A stretch of 64,000 nt of DNA from Saprospiraceae bacterium (GTDB lineage Bacteria; Bacteroidota; Bacteroidia; Chitinophagales; Saprospiraceae), in NCBI GenBank assembly GCA_027080725.1, contig JALWRC010000040.1, forward strand, positions 1 through 64,000, read 5' to 3'. Of this stretch, positions 1 to 8,798 are shown in pieces. Every line of letters begins with the position of its first letter. Position 1 is the stretch's first letter. Under the pieces are notes generated by a model. That model was not told where the DNA came from and searched no databases. It saw only the letters and a list, made by a program, of their open reading frames with translations. A program made the translations under genes and the position numbers.

Positions 1-268
1 CGGTGAAGTCATCGGGTTGGCTTTTGTGTTCCAGGATAATGGAAATGTAAGCCTCCTTATTGTTTTTACGCGATACGGAAAAAACAATATCCGAGAAGAC
101 CTCTTTCAAGTCCGGAAGCACAAAATCGGTTTCGGAATACTTTAAGGTTTCCATATCTATTTGCTTCTTGACGTGTGCCGGCAGAAAAGAAGCTAAGAAC
201 TCTTTGGCAAGGGAAAGGTTGCCAAGGATGGTCTTCATGTATTTGTCGTGTATATTATTGATGTTCAT
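1..268 (-). CDS. Rpn family (YhgA-like, PD-(D/E)XK) nuclease/transposase-like protein, partial
   Basis: The C-terminal part lies outside the window; about 89 N-terminal residues are visible, starting at the ATG at 266-268. The order HDKYMKTIL, LAKEFLASFLP, a conserved Asp in FSDIVFSV and then ISIILEHKSQ matches the N-terminal nuclease core of the Rpn / transposase_31 family. The Asp and the Glu-x-Lys of LEHKSQ would be the PD-(D/E)XK catalytic residues. Rpn proteins are DNA endonucleases that promote RecA-independent recombination; they are often multicopy and mobile. The gene is divergent from the YheT-like gene with an 86-bp gap. Family call is good; whether the full gene is intact cannot be seen. 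Confidence 0.72.
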   Translation of the reverse strand, partial: MNINNIHDKYMKTILGNLSLAKEFLASFLPAHVKKQIDMETLKYSETDFVLPDLKEVFSDIVFSVSRKNNKEAYISIILEHKSQPDDFT

Positions 269-354
269 GGTGTAAAAATACAAAAATTTAACTCTTTTCC
301 GGCAGACACTAATAAAAAAATCGCACTTTTACATCTCAAATTGATACCCCAAAA

Positions 355-1323
355 ATGTTACAAACGTCCTATAAAGCCCCGTTTTTGCTTCGCAATGGCC
401 ATTTGAACACCTTATATGCATATTGGCGTTGTAAGGTCCCCATGCCCCCTTTTGTGCGGGAGGAAGTGGAAACTCGCGATGGAGATTTTTTTTCTGTGGA
501 TTGGTGGAGGGGCGGATATCAAAAAGTAATCTTGCTGTTACACGGGTTGGAGGGCTCTTCGAGTTCGACTTACATCCGGCGGGTGGCTACTTTGGCGCAT
601 GCGAAGGGATACGATGTGTGTGCAATTAACCACCGGTCTTGTGGCGGAAAACTCAATAGAAAGCCAGTCTTGTATCACAGTGGATTCACGCAAGATCTTC
701 ATCAAATGGTACAGCAACTCGACAGGGACTACGAATCCATTTTTGCTGTGGGATATAGTCTGGGAGGCAATATTCTGTTAAAGTACCTGGGAGACGGCGT
801 TTTTGAGGTTCCCGGTCATTTGAAGCAGGCAGTGGCGGTATCCACGCCCGTACATTTGCAAAGTTGTGCGAAAGCCATATCGCAACCTTCAAATTTTTTG
901 TATGAAATGGGTTTTTTACGGGGCCTCAAGCAAAAAATGGAGGAAAAAGCCGTTGAATACCCGGAGCTAATTGATTTGGAGCAAGTCAAATCCATACGGC
1001 GGCTTGTCCAATTTGATGACATGATGACGGCACCTATCCATGGGTTTGCTAACGCAGTAGATTATTATACCCAATGTAGCAGCCTTCCTTTTTTGGACAA
1101 AATAACTATTCCCACCCTCTTGGTCAATGCACAGGACGATCCCATGCTCAGGGCCCCTTCTTTTCCGTATGAAATGGCTGAATCCAATCCTTTCTTTCAC
1201 TTTCTGGCTCCCAAGTATGGAGGACATGTGGGATTTGCGGATTTCAAAACGCGCTATTATTGGATTGACCGGCTCATTCTCTCCTTTTTCGATAGAGGAA
1301 TACCGGGTGATAAATCCTATTGA
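355..1323 (+). CDS. YheT family alpha/beta hydrolase
   Basis: 322 residues, usual length for the YheT/EMB8 (AB hydrolase-4) family of cytosolic esterase-like enzymes. The family N-terminus ([12 protein letters not shown]) is present, followed by the oxyanion region [12 protein letters not shown] near residue 61, nucleophile elbow GYSLGGN (Ser135), an acid in NAQDDPM (Asp261 or Asp262) and the catalytic His in YGGHVGF (His291). No signal peptide, so cytoplasmic. The physiological substrate is unknown for most members. Its stop codon overlaps the end of the convergent sdhB by 7 bp, leaving no room for a terminator between them. ATG start has only an A-rich leader, normal for Bacteroidota. Confidence 0.9.
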   Translation: MLQTSYKAPFLLRNGHLNTLYAYWRCKVPMPPFVREEVETRDGDFFSVDWWRGGYQKVILLLHGLEGSSSSTYIRRVATLAHAKGYDVCAINHRSCGGKLNRKPVLYHSGFTQDLHQMVQQLDRDYESIFAVGYSLGGNILLKYLGDGVFEVPGHLKQAVAVSTPVHLQSCAKAISQPSNFLYEMGFLRGLKQKMEEKAVEYPELIDLEQVKSIRRLVQFDDMMTAPIHGFANAVDYYTQCSSLPFLDKITIPTLLVNAQDDPMLRAPSFPYEMAESNPFFHFLAPKYGGHVGFADFKTRYYWIDRLILSFFDRGIPGDKSY

Positions 1324-2063
1324 TCACCGGCGAAAGCAGATGAAAAATACCAGCGATTCATCCTTGCGATGTTAATGAGCTGGATATCTTTCGGGCACTC
1401 CACTTCACAAGCACCGATATTGGAGCATGCTCCAAAGCCTTCTTTTTCCATCCGGTCTATCATCTTGTGCGTACGCTCGAGTTTTTCGACCTCCCCTTGG
1501 GGCAATAAGTTGAGATGATTGAGCTTGGCAGACACGAATAACATGGCTGCGCCATTGGGACAAGCGGCCACACAAGCACCACATCCGATACAGGCCGCTG
1601 CGTCCATTGATTTTTCTGCAATAGATTGGGCGATAGGGATATTATTGGCATCTTGAGCGCCTCCCGTATTTACAGATATGTAGCCTCCGGTCTGTATCAC
1701 TCTATCAAATGCAGTTCTATCCACCATCAAATCTTTGATAACAGGAAAGGCTTTAGCGCGATAGGGTTCGACATGAATCGTATCTCCATCTTTAAAGTGA
1801 CGCATATGCAATTGGCAAGTCGTTGTTTTCCTCAACGGACCATGCGGTTTTCCGTTGATCACCATACTACAAGCACCACATATACCCTCTCTACAGTCGT
1901 GGTCAAAGACCACCGGCTCTTCTTTTCTATTAATCAACTCTTCATTGAGGACGTCCAGCATTTCAAGGAAGGACATTTCCTCATTGGCGACAACATCGTA
2001 TGACTTGAAGTGTCCTTTATCGTTGGCACCATTTTGTCTCCAGATTTTAAGTGTTAACTTCAT
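1317..2063 (-). CDS. sdhB: succinate dehydrogenase/fumarate reductase iron-sulfur subunit
   Basis: 248 residues. Electron-transfer subunit of complex II, linking the flavoprotein to quinone in the membrane subunit. All cluster ligands are visible: the [2Fe-2S] set Cys57, Cys62, Cys65 and Cys83 ([10 protein letters not shown]...TCQ), the [4Fe-4S] set Cys158, 161, 164, 168 ([11 protein letters not shown]), and the [3Fe-4S] set Cys213, 219, 223 ([13 protein letters not shown]). Last gene of sdhC-sdhA-sdhB on the minus strand, 30 bp after sdhA. The set with one cytochrome b subunit resembles the Bacteroides/Wolinella type; direction of catalysis (succinate oxidation or fumarate reduction) cannot be read from sequence. 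Confidence 0.96.
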   Translation of the reverse strand: MKLTLKIWRQNGANDKGHFKSYDVVANEEMSFLEMLDVLNEELINRKEEPVVFDHDCREGICGACSMVINGKPHGPLRKTTTCQLHMRHFKDGDTIHVEPYRAKAFPVIKDLMVDRTAFDRVIQTGGYISVNTGGAQDANNIPIAQSIAEKSMDAAACIGCGACVAACPNGAAMLFVSAKLNHLNLLPQGEVEKLERTHKMIDRMEKEGFGACSNIGACEVECPKDIQLINIARMNRWYFSSAFAGDQ

Positions 2064-2093
2064 ATATTATATCTTTTAAAGATGAAGGTCCTG

Positions 2094-4118
2094 TTATTTA
2101 TAGCTTCGCGTTGTAGGTTTGACCACTTCAAAATTGAGGTCTTCCTTATGCAGAATAGGTTCTTCATTTGTATTTGGCCACTCCCAGGCAGCGATATATG
2201 CAAATTCATCATCCATTCGAAGAGGTTCTCCCTCTTCTGTTTTAAACTCTTCCCGGTAGTGCCCACCACAGGATTCATTGCGGTGAAATGCATCTGTCGC
2301 CAGGAGTTCGCCGAGTTCTAAGAAGTCTGCTACGCGATTGGCCTTTTCGAGTTCGGGGTTGTATTCGTCCATAGACCCGGGGACATATACATCCTCCCAA
2401 AACTCTTTGCGCAGTGCCCGTATTTCTTCCACGGCTTTGGATAAGTTTTCTGCCGTCCTGCTAATACCGGCGAGGTTCCACATGATTTTACCCAATTTTC
2501 TGTGAAGGCTTTCTATGGACTGATTTCCCTGAATAGAAAGCAGTTTTTCAAATCTTTCCCTTGTTGACTTTTCTGCTTCTTCAAAGGCCGGGTGATTAAT
2601 ATCAGCCTTAGGAACTTTAATCTTATCGGCCAAATAATTGGTAATGGTATATGGTATTACAAAGAAACCATCTGCCAAACCTTGCATCAATGCAGAGGCC
2701 CCGAGTCGATTGGCGCCGTGATCGGAGAAGTTGCATTCTCCTATGGCGAAAAGCCCCGGAATATTGGTCTGTACATTGTAATCCACCCAAAGGCCTCCCA
2801 TGGTATAATGGACAGCCGGATAAATCATCATCGGAGTGTGGTAGGGGTCCACGCCGGTGATTTTTTCATACATCTCAAACAGGTTGCCGTATTTGGCTTC
2901 CACTATTTTTTCTCCCAAGCTGCGGATAGTGCTTTTATCCGGATTACTAAGGCCTTGCTGATGTGCTTCGGACTTGCCGTATCTCATTATAGCGTCTTCA
3001 AAGTCCAGGAACACCGCCCTTCCGGTGGCATTGACTCCCCGGCCTTCGTCACAGACCTTCTTAATCGCCCTTGCGGCAACGTCCCTGGGTACGAGGTTTC
3101 CAAACGCGGGGTACATCCTCTCCAGGAAGTAATCCCTGCGGTCTTCCGGGATATCTTTGGGTTGTTTTGACTTATTGCGAATGGCTTGCACATCGTCTTC
3201 TTTCCATGGTACCCAGACCCGTCCGTCGTTGCGCAAAGACTCTGACATCAGAGTGAGTTTGGATTGGTATTCTCCCGATTCCGGTATGCATGTGGGGTGA
3301 ATCTGTACATAACACGGATTGGCCATATAAGCACCGCGTTTTACTGCTTTCCATGCTGCACTCGCATTGGAGTTCATCGCATTGGTAGAGAGGTAGTAGA
3401 GGTTGCCATACCCGCCTGTCGCCAATACGACGGCATGGGCGCCATAACGTTCGAGTTTTCCGGTCAACAGGTTGCGGACGATAACGCCTCTGGCTTCGCC
3501 ATCTATTTTCACGAGGTCCACCATTTCATGGCGATTGTACATGGTCACGGTCCCTTTTGCAATTTGGCGGTTTAGGGATTGGTAGGTCGCCAAGAGGAGT
3601 TGTTGTCCTGTTTGGCCTCTTGCGTAGAAGGTGCGTTTGACCTGGACCCCGCCAAAAGACCGGTTTTCGAGTAGTCCTCCATAGTCTCTGGCAAAGGGCA
3701 CTCCCGTGGCAACACAGTGATCTATGATATCCACACTCGCTTCTGCCAACCGGTGCACGTTGGACTCTCTGGAGCGATAATCGCCTCCTTTTATGGTATC
3801 GTAAAACAACCGGTAAATCGTGTCTCCGTCATTTTGGTAGTTTTTGGCTGCATTGATACCTCCTTGGGCTGCTATACTATGGGCACGGCGTGGACTGTCG
3901 TGAAAAGTAAAGCATTTGACGATGTATCCCAGCTCTCCCAATGCTGCCGCCGCACCTCCTCCGGCCAAACCGGTTCCTATTACGATAATCTCTACATTTC
4001 TTTTATTGTTGGGAGCTACCAGTTTTTGTTTGTCCTTGTATTTATTCCATTTCTGATCCAAAGGTCCGGGAGGAACATTCCCTTTCAATTCATCTCCTAT
4101 TTTCCATTTTATTTCCAT
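2094..4118 (-). CDS. sdhA: succinate dehydrogenase/fumarate reductase flavoprotein subunit
   Basis: 674 residues, the long form usual in Bacteroidota. Catalytic subunit interconverting succinate and fumarate with covalently bound FAD. The FAD-binding dinucleotide motif [17 protein letters not shown] is at residues 45-61 and the flavinylation His is in [12 protein letters not shown] (His80). The substrate-site region HPTCIP and the flavoprotein signature [12 protein letters not shown] are intact. It lies between sdhC (39 bp upstream) and sdhB (30 bp downstream), clearly one operon. The short gap before it contains a partial copy (GGTATGAAA) of the 13-mer described under findings. No disruption seen. 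Confidence 0.97.
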   Translation of the reverse strand: MEIKWKIGDELKGNVPPGPLDQKWNKYKDKQKLVAPNNKRNVEIIVIGTGLAGGGAAAALGELGYIVKCFTFHDSPRRAHSIAAQGGINAAKNYQNDGDTIYRLFYDTIKGGDYRSRESNVHRLAEASVDIIDHCVATGVPFARDYGGLLENRSFGGVQVKRTFYARGQTGQQLLLATYQSLNRQIAKGTVTMYNRHEMVDLVKIDGEARGVIVRNLLTGKLERYGAHAVVLATGGYGNLYYLSTNAMNSNASAAWKAVKRGAYMANPCYVQIHPTCIPESGEYQSKLTLMSESLRNDGRVWVPWKEDDVQAIRNKSKQPKDIPEDRRDYFLERMYPAFGNLVPRDVAARAIKKVCDEGRGVNATGRAVFLDFEDAIMRYGKSEAHQQGLSNPDKSTIRSLGEKIVEAKYGNLFEMYEKITGVDPYHTPMMIYPAVHYTMGGLWVDYNVQTNIPGLFAIGECNFSDHGANRLGASALMQGLADGFFVIPYTITNYLADKIKVPKADINHPAFEEAEKSTRERFEKLLSIQGNQSIESLHRKLGKIMWNLAGISRTAENLSKAVEEIRALRKEFWEDVYVPGSMDEYNPELEKANRVADFLELGELLATDAFHRNESCGGHYREEFKTEEGEPLRMDDEFAYIAAWEWPNTNEEPILHKEDLNFEVVKPTTRSYK

Positions 4119-4157
4119 AATAGCGTTTTTTGGTATGAAAAAGATACGTAGATCCTT

Positions 4158-4850
4158 CTATTTTTGATGTGTCAAGAAAACAACAACGGGTATCAACGCA
4201 AATAACAACGGGACTATGATCGAATACAGCATCCCCAGTTTTTTGATAAAGGGTGAGTATTTTTCATTGTTGACTCCGAGGGTTTGAAATGCGCTTTGAA
4301 AGCCATGCGCCAAGTGAAAACCCAAGGATATCATCCCTATAACATAGAGCACGACATAAACGGGATTTTGGAAGGCCGCTATCACCTTGTGATATAATTG
4401 ATGGTGACCGTATTCCTTTAAGACCTTCATGGGAATAAAAAAGTCCATAAAGTGAATGATGAGGAACAAGAAAATAATAGTCCCAAGTAAAGCCATGTTC
4501 TTGGAGGCCCAGGTAGCGTTGTCCTTGGCGATTACGGCATATTTGCCGCCTTTCGAATGGCGATTCTTAAAGTACAACAATATCCCCTGTATGATATGGA
4601 TAACAAAACCCAGTATCAAAACAATGGACATCACTTTGATCACGGGATTGGACTCCATGGCTTCGACAAATCCGGAAAATGATGCACCTTCATCCGGTAT
4701 TAATATCATGATGTTGCCCGTCAAATGTATTAACAGAAAGACTATTAAAAACAATCCGGTCAAGCTCATCACCAGCTTTCGACCAATGGCAGATGTTAAA
4801 AAATTAGATAACCAGCTCATACTGTATGATTTAATCGTTTGTTTTAGCAT
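4158..4850 (-). CDS. sdhC: succinate dehydrogenase cytochrome b subunit
   Basis: 230 residues with about five hydrophobic helices; single membrane anchor of the Bacteroides-type complex II, binding heme b and quinone. The N-terminal stretch IGRKLVMSLTGLFLIVFLLI followed by HLTGNIM is typical of the family (TIGR02046-like), and later histidines (IIHFMDF, HHQLYHK, GFHLAHGF) are likely heme ligands. Two starts are possible: 4850 (used here) and an internal Met at 4820 giving MSWLSNF, which fits the family N-terminus better; neither has a well-spaced ribosome site. First gene of sdhCAB, with a TATATTTG -7-like element about 40 bp upstream. Confidence 0.92.
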   Translation of the reverse strand: MLKQTIKSYSMSWLSNFLTSAIGRKLVMSLTGLFLIVFLLIHLTGNIMILIPDEGASFSGFVEAMESNPVIKVMSIVLILGFVIHIIQGILLYFKNRHSKGGKYAVIAKDNATWASKNMALLGTIIFLFLIIHFMDFFIPMKVLKEYGHHQLYHKVIAAFQNPVYVVLYVIGMISLGFHLAHGFQSAFQTLGVNNEKYSPFIKKLGMLYSIIVPLLFALIPVVVFLTHQK

Positions 4851-4890
4851 TCCTCCACCCGAATACTAAGCATTCGGCAGTTACAATTCG

Positions 4891-4898
4891 CAAATATA
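4891..4898 (-). promoter_or_regulatory. -7-like promoter element before sdhCAB
   Basis: On the minus strand this reads TATATTTG, an exact fit to the Bacteroidetes -7 consensus TANNTTTG. No good TTTG at the -33 position was found, so only half of the promoter is supported. A start site just downstream would give a leader of about 35-65 nt depending on the sdhC start. Confidence 0.4.
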
Positions 4899-5111
4899 AC
4901 CGCTCTGTAAGTTTCAGGACCTAACAAGTATCAGTTTTTAGCATTACTTGTATATTTTTTGTGTTTTTTTTATGATTCATATACACATTTTGGTGTTTCG
5001 CCGCATCTAAGGTAAAAGTAACCATCTCATTAACTGATGTATCTTTGGGTCTATTTCGCAAATAGTCATGACGCAAACGGTTTAGCATTAGAATCATTAA
5101 TCGCCTCTATT

Positions 5112-6485
5112 ATGAATTACAATTACTCGATTGCCTTATTATTGTTGACGCTGTCCGGCGTCCTGATGTTTCATCAAGCGGAAGCACAACGCATAGAAAA
5201 AGACGCGCCTCATGTCGTGGAAATAGCCGGAGCGAAGTGGGTCATAGATTCGAGTTATACCTATCGTTGGGATCGTGACAACTGGAACTGGGAGCTCGCC
5301 CGGCGCACAGTTAATGTCGAACGGTATAACGACGGGTATCTCAAAACGAAAATCACCTCCTCTTGGGATCCGGCGAGCGAAATTTGGACTCCGGTATCGA
5401 GATACCATCAACCCAATGCTATAGTAGTCCCCAATGCGGTAATTGTCGACTCCTCAGATATCTGGGATGCAGTCAATGAGAAATGGGAGAAAAGTGAAAA
5501 ATCCATCACTCGTTTTAATCAAGATGCGAAGTATGCCCATTACACCGTCTTTGATTGGGACAAAGTCAAACAAAAGTGGCATGCCAACTACAAAAACGAC
5601 ATAGAACACACCGATTCTGCTACAACCAATTCTAGCTACTTTGTTGACCCTTTGGACGACACTTGGGTGGGGAACAGAAAATCCATATCGTATCACAACC
5701 CCAAAGTTATCGACCGCTATAAATGGGACAAAGAAAATAAAGAATGGTATTTATCCAACCGATCGGACTACTCCGAGCCTCCTTATAGCACCCTGTACAA
5801 ATGGGACAGGCAAGCTGCACGCTTTATCCCCTTTAATCGTTCGTACTTAGATACTATTGGGGCTATTGTAAAACGGATTACCCAGGTTTGGGACTCTAAG
5901 CAAAAGGATTGGGTGAATAACAGCGCTTCATATCGGGTCACTTCCACCTCCGACCCGATATCTACCGCCTATATCCAAGCGTGGGATATTCAAAACAACC
6001 TATGGTTTACCAGAAGAAAGACCGAGAAGTATCAACAAGACAAAGATGGGATTCGCAAAAGTATCACCTCCTCCCGCACCCTGTCCGATACCACCTGGAA
6101 AGCCGTTTTACAGAGTTTTCAAACTTATGACGAAGCCAATCAATTACTCCTTTCTGAGGTATATAGTTGGTCGGAAAATATAATGCAATGGAAGGGTACG
6201 AACAAATATCAAAATTTTTGGGGCCAATTTGTATCCACCTCCACGAAAGCAACAGACCAACCCTCCTTTACCGTATTTCCAAATCCCTGCACGGACTATC
6301 TCTATATCAGTGCAGAAGAATTGGAGGGAAAACCCGCTCAACTATGGAGTTTAGACGGGCATCTGACCGTACGCCCAATTCGAAATCAATCCATCAATGT
6401 ATCGAATTTGAAAGCGGGAATGTATCGGATTGTAGTGGTCTTGGACAAGGATCGGGAGTGGACCATTTCATGCATTAAAAAATAG
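5112..6485 (+). CDS. T9SS-exported protein with WD-spaced aromatic repeats
   Basis: 457 residues from the ATG at 5112; an open frame runs upstream to 5037, but 5112 begins a proper signal peptide (MNYNYSIALLLLTL ... EAQ). The body is about ten loose repeats of roughly 30-40 residues, each with WD or WS and a second Trp 6-8 residues later (WDRDNWNW, WDAVNEKW, WDKVKQKW, WDKENKEW, WDSKQKDW, WDIQNNLW). The C-terminus has the T9SS type A sorting domain (FTVFPNPCTDYLYIS ... GMYRIVV). So it is exported across the outer membrane and probably surface attached. The repeat spacing suggests a beta-propeller or beta-solenoid fold; I do not recognise a named family. It stands alone. Confidence 0.8.
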   Translation: MNYNYSIALLLLTLSGVLMFHQAEAQRIEKDAPHVVEIAGAKWVIDSSYTYRWDRDNWNWELARRTVNVERYNDGYLKTKITSSWDPASEIWTPVSRYHQPNAIVVPNAVIVDSSDIWDAVNEKWEKSEKSITRFNQDAKYAHYTVFDWDKVKQKWHANYKNDIEHTDSATTNSSYFVDPLDDTWVGNRKSISYHNPKVIDRYKWDKENKEWYLSNRSDYSEPPYSTLYKWDRQAARFIPFNRSYLDTIGAIVKRITQVWDSKQKDWVNNSASYRVTSTSDPISTAYIQAWDIQNNLWFTRRKTEKYQQDKDGIRKSITSSRTLSDTTWKAVLQSFQTYDEANQLLLSEVYSWSENIMQWKGTNKYQNFWGQFVSTSTKATDQPSFTVFPNPCTDYLYISAEELEGKPAQLWSLDGHLTVRPIRNQSINVSNLKAGMYRIVVVLDKDREWTISCIKK

Positions 6486-6839
6486 CCCACTTCGAAGAGT
6501 TTCTGTGTGGTGGCAGGTCGCCCTTTTAAGCGGAATTTACCAATCAAGTAGGGGAAGGAACCTGCACAAGTATTCCTCATCCCTTACCCAACTCTCTATA
6601 AGAGTATGCACTCACCATCGAGAAGTAGGGACTGGAAATTTACACCGGTTGGTCGTGCTCCAATAATGGAATTATTGCCTTGATAATTATGCTTAACCGT
6701 TAAGTTATCCGTATGGTCCTTTAAGACAGCCTCGATTCAATGGAAAAGAGCAAGCTTATACTTAATTTGTTCTTGGAGCACTCTTGTGTTGTTACACAAG
6801 CATGCCGGGAATGAGCTACCTTTAGGCTCCACCTTCATT
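6486..6839. other. 354-bp gap between convergent genes, with two small hairpins
   Basis: No gene is supported here. Two perfect short inverted repeats lie in the middle: CAATAAT-gga-ATTATTG (6661-6677) and CTTAAC-c-GTTAAG (6692-6704). They sit between the 3' ends of the T9SS protein gene and the histidine kinase gene and may help end transcription, but neither has a clear T-tract. Confidence 0.35.
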
Positions 6840-7895
6840 TCATGCCTCCCGATACTCCTTCCTCAAAGTAAAATAAAAGCTCGTCCCTTGCCCAGGAGCG
6901 CTTTCCACCCAAATGGTCTGTCCGTGTGCCTCGATGATATGCTTGACAATAGAGAGACCGAGGCCGGTGCCTCCTTTTTTACGGGAACGAGCGGTATCTA
7001 CCCGGTAAAATCGCTCAAACAACCTTGGTAAATGTTGCTCCTCTATACCGATGCCGTTATCGGCGACTATAACCGTAACGTTTCGTTCCTTTTCTTCAAC
7101 GGAAATCGTCGTCTTACCTCCCTCTTTGCCGTATTTTATCGAGTTGGACAGCAGATTGGTCAATACTTGCTCGATCTTTTCGCGATCCATCTCCACCATA
7201 ATCCTCTCCGGTGCATCCCCGGACAATTCCAACAGGATGCCCGCTTCCTCCGCCCGGATCTCCAAGGCGTCGATCACCTCCTCGATCAAGGCGGTAAGAT
7301 TATGCGATTGCAATGACAATTGCAACATCGCGTGATCGCTTTGAGCGATAAAGGTCAGGTCATCGATAATCGCGTTGAGGCGCTTGATGTTCTTGGCCGT
7401 ACGCTTCAAGTATTTTCTGTTGATTTTTTTGTCTTCAAGTCCTCCGTCCAGGAGGGTTTCGATATAGCCCTGGATATTGAATGCCGGGGTCTTGAGCTCG
7501 TGCGATACATTGCCGAGAAACACCTTGCGATAACTTTCCAATTTCTCCAATCGCGCGATTTCGCCTTTTTCTTTTTCCACGTTTTGTTGGACAAGGGCCA
7601 TAATTTGATCCAAAATATCTCCATCCATAGGCGCTCTTGTCCCAAGGGGAGCATGGTCCTCTCCCAATAATGTCCGGTAAACTTCCTCGAGGCGGGATTC
7701 ATACCTCCTTTTAATCCAAATCTTAATCCCCCAATAACTAACGATACCCACCGTTAATCCGGCGACCAACGCTCCGGTCAACACAGAGAGATGGATGCTC
7801 TCCTGATGGAATACATACCAGATCAGAGCCGTCACTAATCCAAGCAGGACCGCTATGTACCCCTCGGTGTAGGTCTTTTTATTTGCTTTTGTCAT
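6840..7895 (-). CDS. sensor histidine kinase, PhoR-like
   Basis: 351 residues. Two membrane helices at about 12-29 and 37-55 with almost no periplasmic loop between them, then a linker and the kinase core: H-box FLGNVSHELKTP with phospho-acceptor His132, N-box TNLLSNSIKYG, G1 DNGIGI, F-box FERFYR and G2 GGTGLGLSI. With so little outside the membrane it probably senses through the membrane or a partner, as PhoR-type kinases do with the phosphate transporter. It follows the response regulator by 25 bp and is co-transcribed with it. Phosphate sensing is inference; no pst or phoU gene lies in the window. Confidence 0.92.
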   Translation of the reverse strand: MTKANKKTYTEGYIAVLLGLVTALIWYVFHQESIHLSVLTGALVAGLTVGIVSYWGIKIWIKRRYESRLEEVYRTLLGEDHAPLGTRAPMDGDILDQIMALVQQNVEKEKGEIARLEKLESYRKVFLGNVSHELKTPAFNIQGYIETLLDGGLEDKKINRKYLKRTAKNIKRLNAIIDDLTFIAQSDHAMLQLSLQSHNLTALIEEVIDALEIRAEEAGILLELSGDAPERIMVEMDREKIEQVLTNLLSNSIKYGKEGGKTTISVEEKERNVTVIVADNGIGIEEQHLPRLFERFYRVDTARSRKKGGTGLGLSIVKHIIEAHGQTIWVESAPGQGTSFYFTLRKEYREA

Positions 7896-7920
7896 TCATT
7901 CGGATGATTGCGGGTTGGGT

Positions 7921-8610
7921 CTAATAACTAAACGAATAACCGACCCCTTTGCTTGTTTTTATGTATTTTTTGCCGAGCGCTTTGCGCAATTTGCGGATAT
8001 GAACATCGATGGTACGCTCGCCGACATAGACTTCTGTCCCCCAGATCTTATTGTATATCTCATCCCGGGTAAAGACGCGTTCGGGTTGGGAAGAGAGAAA
8101 CAATAACAGTTCAAACTCCTTGCGCGGGAGATAAATCGCCTTTTCCCCGAGTTTTACCACCCGTTTGACGGGAAAGATACGTATTTCTCCCCGCTCGATG
8201 ACTTCATTGACAGAAGGGCCCTCTTCCTTTCTTTTCCGGTTTAACAGGGACTGCACCCGTGCCAAAAGGGCCCGGAGCCGTATGGGTTTCGTGACGTAAT
8301 CGTCCGCACCGGCTTCAAACCCCGATATCTCAGAAAAGTCCTCGCTTCGAGCAGTCAAAAATAAGATGATGGCATGAGATAGCGAAGGGTTCTTGCGAAG
8401 GATTCGACAGGCCTCCATTCCATCCAATTCCGGCATCATCACATCCAGAATAATCAAATCCGGACGGTGTTTTTCCGCTTCTTGCACCGCTTCCACTCCA
8501 TTGGTTGCAGTAAATGTAGTATATCCTTCCTTATTGAAGTTGTACTGCAAAAACTCGAGGATATCGGGCTCATCATCGGCAATAAGAATTTTCGTTTTAT
8601 CCTTTTGCAT
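7921..8610 (-). CDS. OmpR/PhoB family response regulator
   Basis: 229 residues. Receiver domain (about 7-120) with the acidic pair ADDE, phospho-acceptor Asp56 (LIILDVMMPE), Thr86 (FLTARSE) and Lys108 (DDYVTKPI). The C-terminal part (about 130-229) is an OmpR-type winged helix ending in VHIRKLRKALG and YIKTSKGVGYSF. DNA-binding transcription factor phosphorylated by the kinase encoded 25 bp downstream. The first gene of the pair; it is divergent from the PorE-like gene. Confidence 0.94.
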   Translation of the reverse strand: MQKDKTKILIADDEPDILEFLQYNFNKEGYTTFTATNGVEAVQEAEKHRPDLIILDVMMPELDGMEACRILRKNPSLSHAIILFLTARSEDFSEISGFEAGADDYVTKPIRLRALLARVQSLLNRKRKEEGPSVNEVIERGEIRIFPVKRVVKLGEKAIYLPRKEFELLLFLSSQPERVFTRDEIYNKIWGTEVYVGERTIDVHIRKLRKALGKKYIKTSKGVGYSFSY

Positions 8611-8709
8611 AAATAATAGCTTTCTGATAAACTATGCACTATTGCTCCGTGAACAAAATAACGGCGCTTAATATTGCAGGAATTCTATTCCCGGAGCACT
8701 ATAGCCTCA

Positions 8710-8736
8710 CAAAGGTACGTTTCCAATGTTAACAAA
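8710..8736 (-). promoter_or_regulatory. candidate promoter of the two-component operon
   Basis: Minus strand reads TTTG (8736-8733), 15 bp, then TACCTTTG (8717-8710), matching the Bacteroidetes TTTG / TANNTTTG elements, though the usual spacer is slightly longer. The leader to the start at 8610 would be about 95 nt. Confidence 0.4.
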
Positions 8737-8798
8737 TCATTATCTTGTGCGTTTTAAGCAGTAATCGCGATTTCTTTTCCTTAAATAATCCATATTTC

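Noticed and set aside
2592-3170. 192-codon plus-strand frame inside sdhA
   Set aside because: Shadow of the conserved flavoprotein gene.
5112-6485. WD40 propeller assignment for the WD-spaced repeat protein
   Set aside because: The repeats lack the GH and structural Asp pattern of WD40 blades; only the WD dipeptide is shared.
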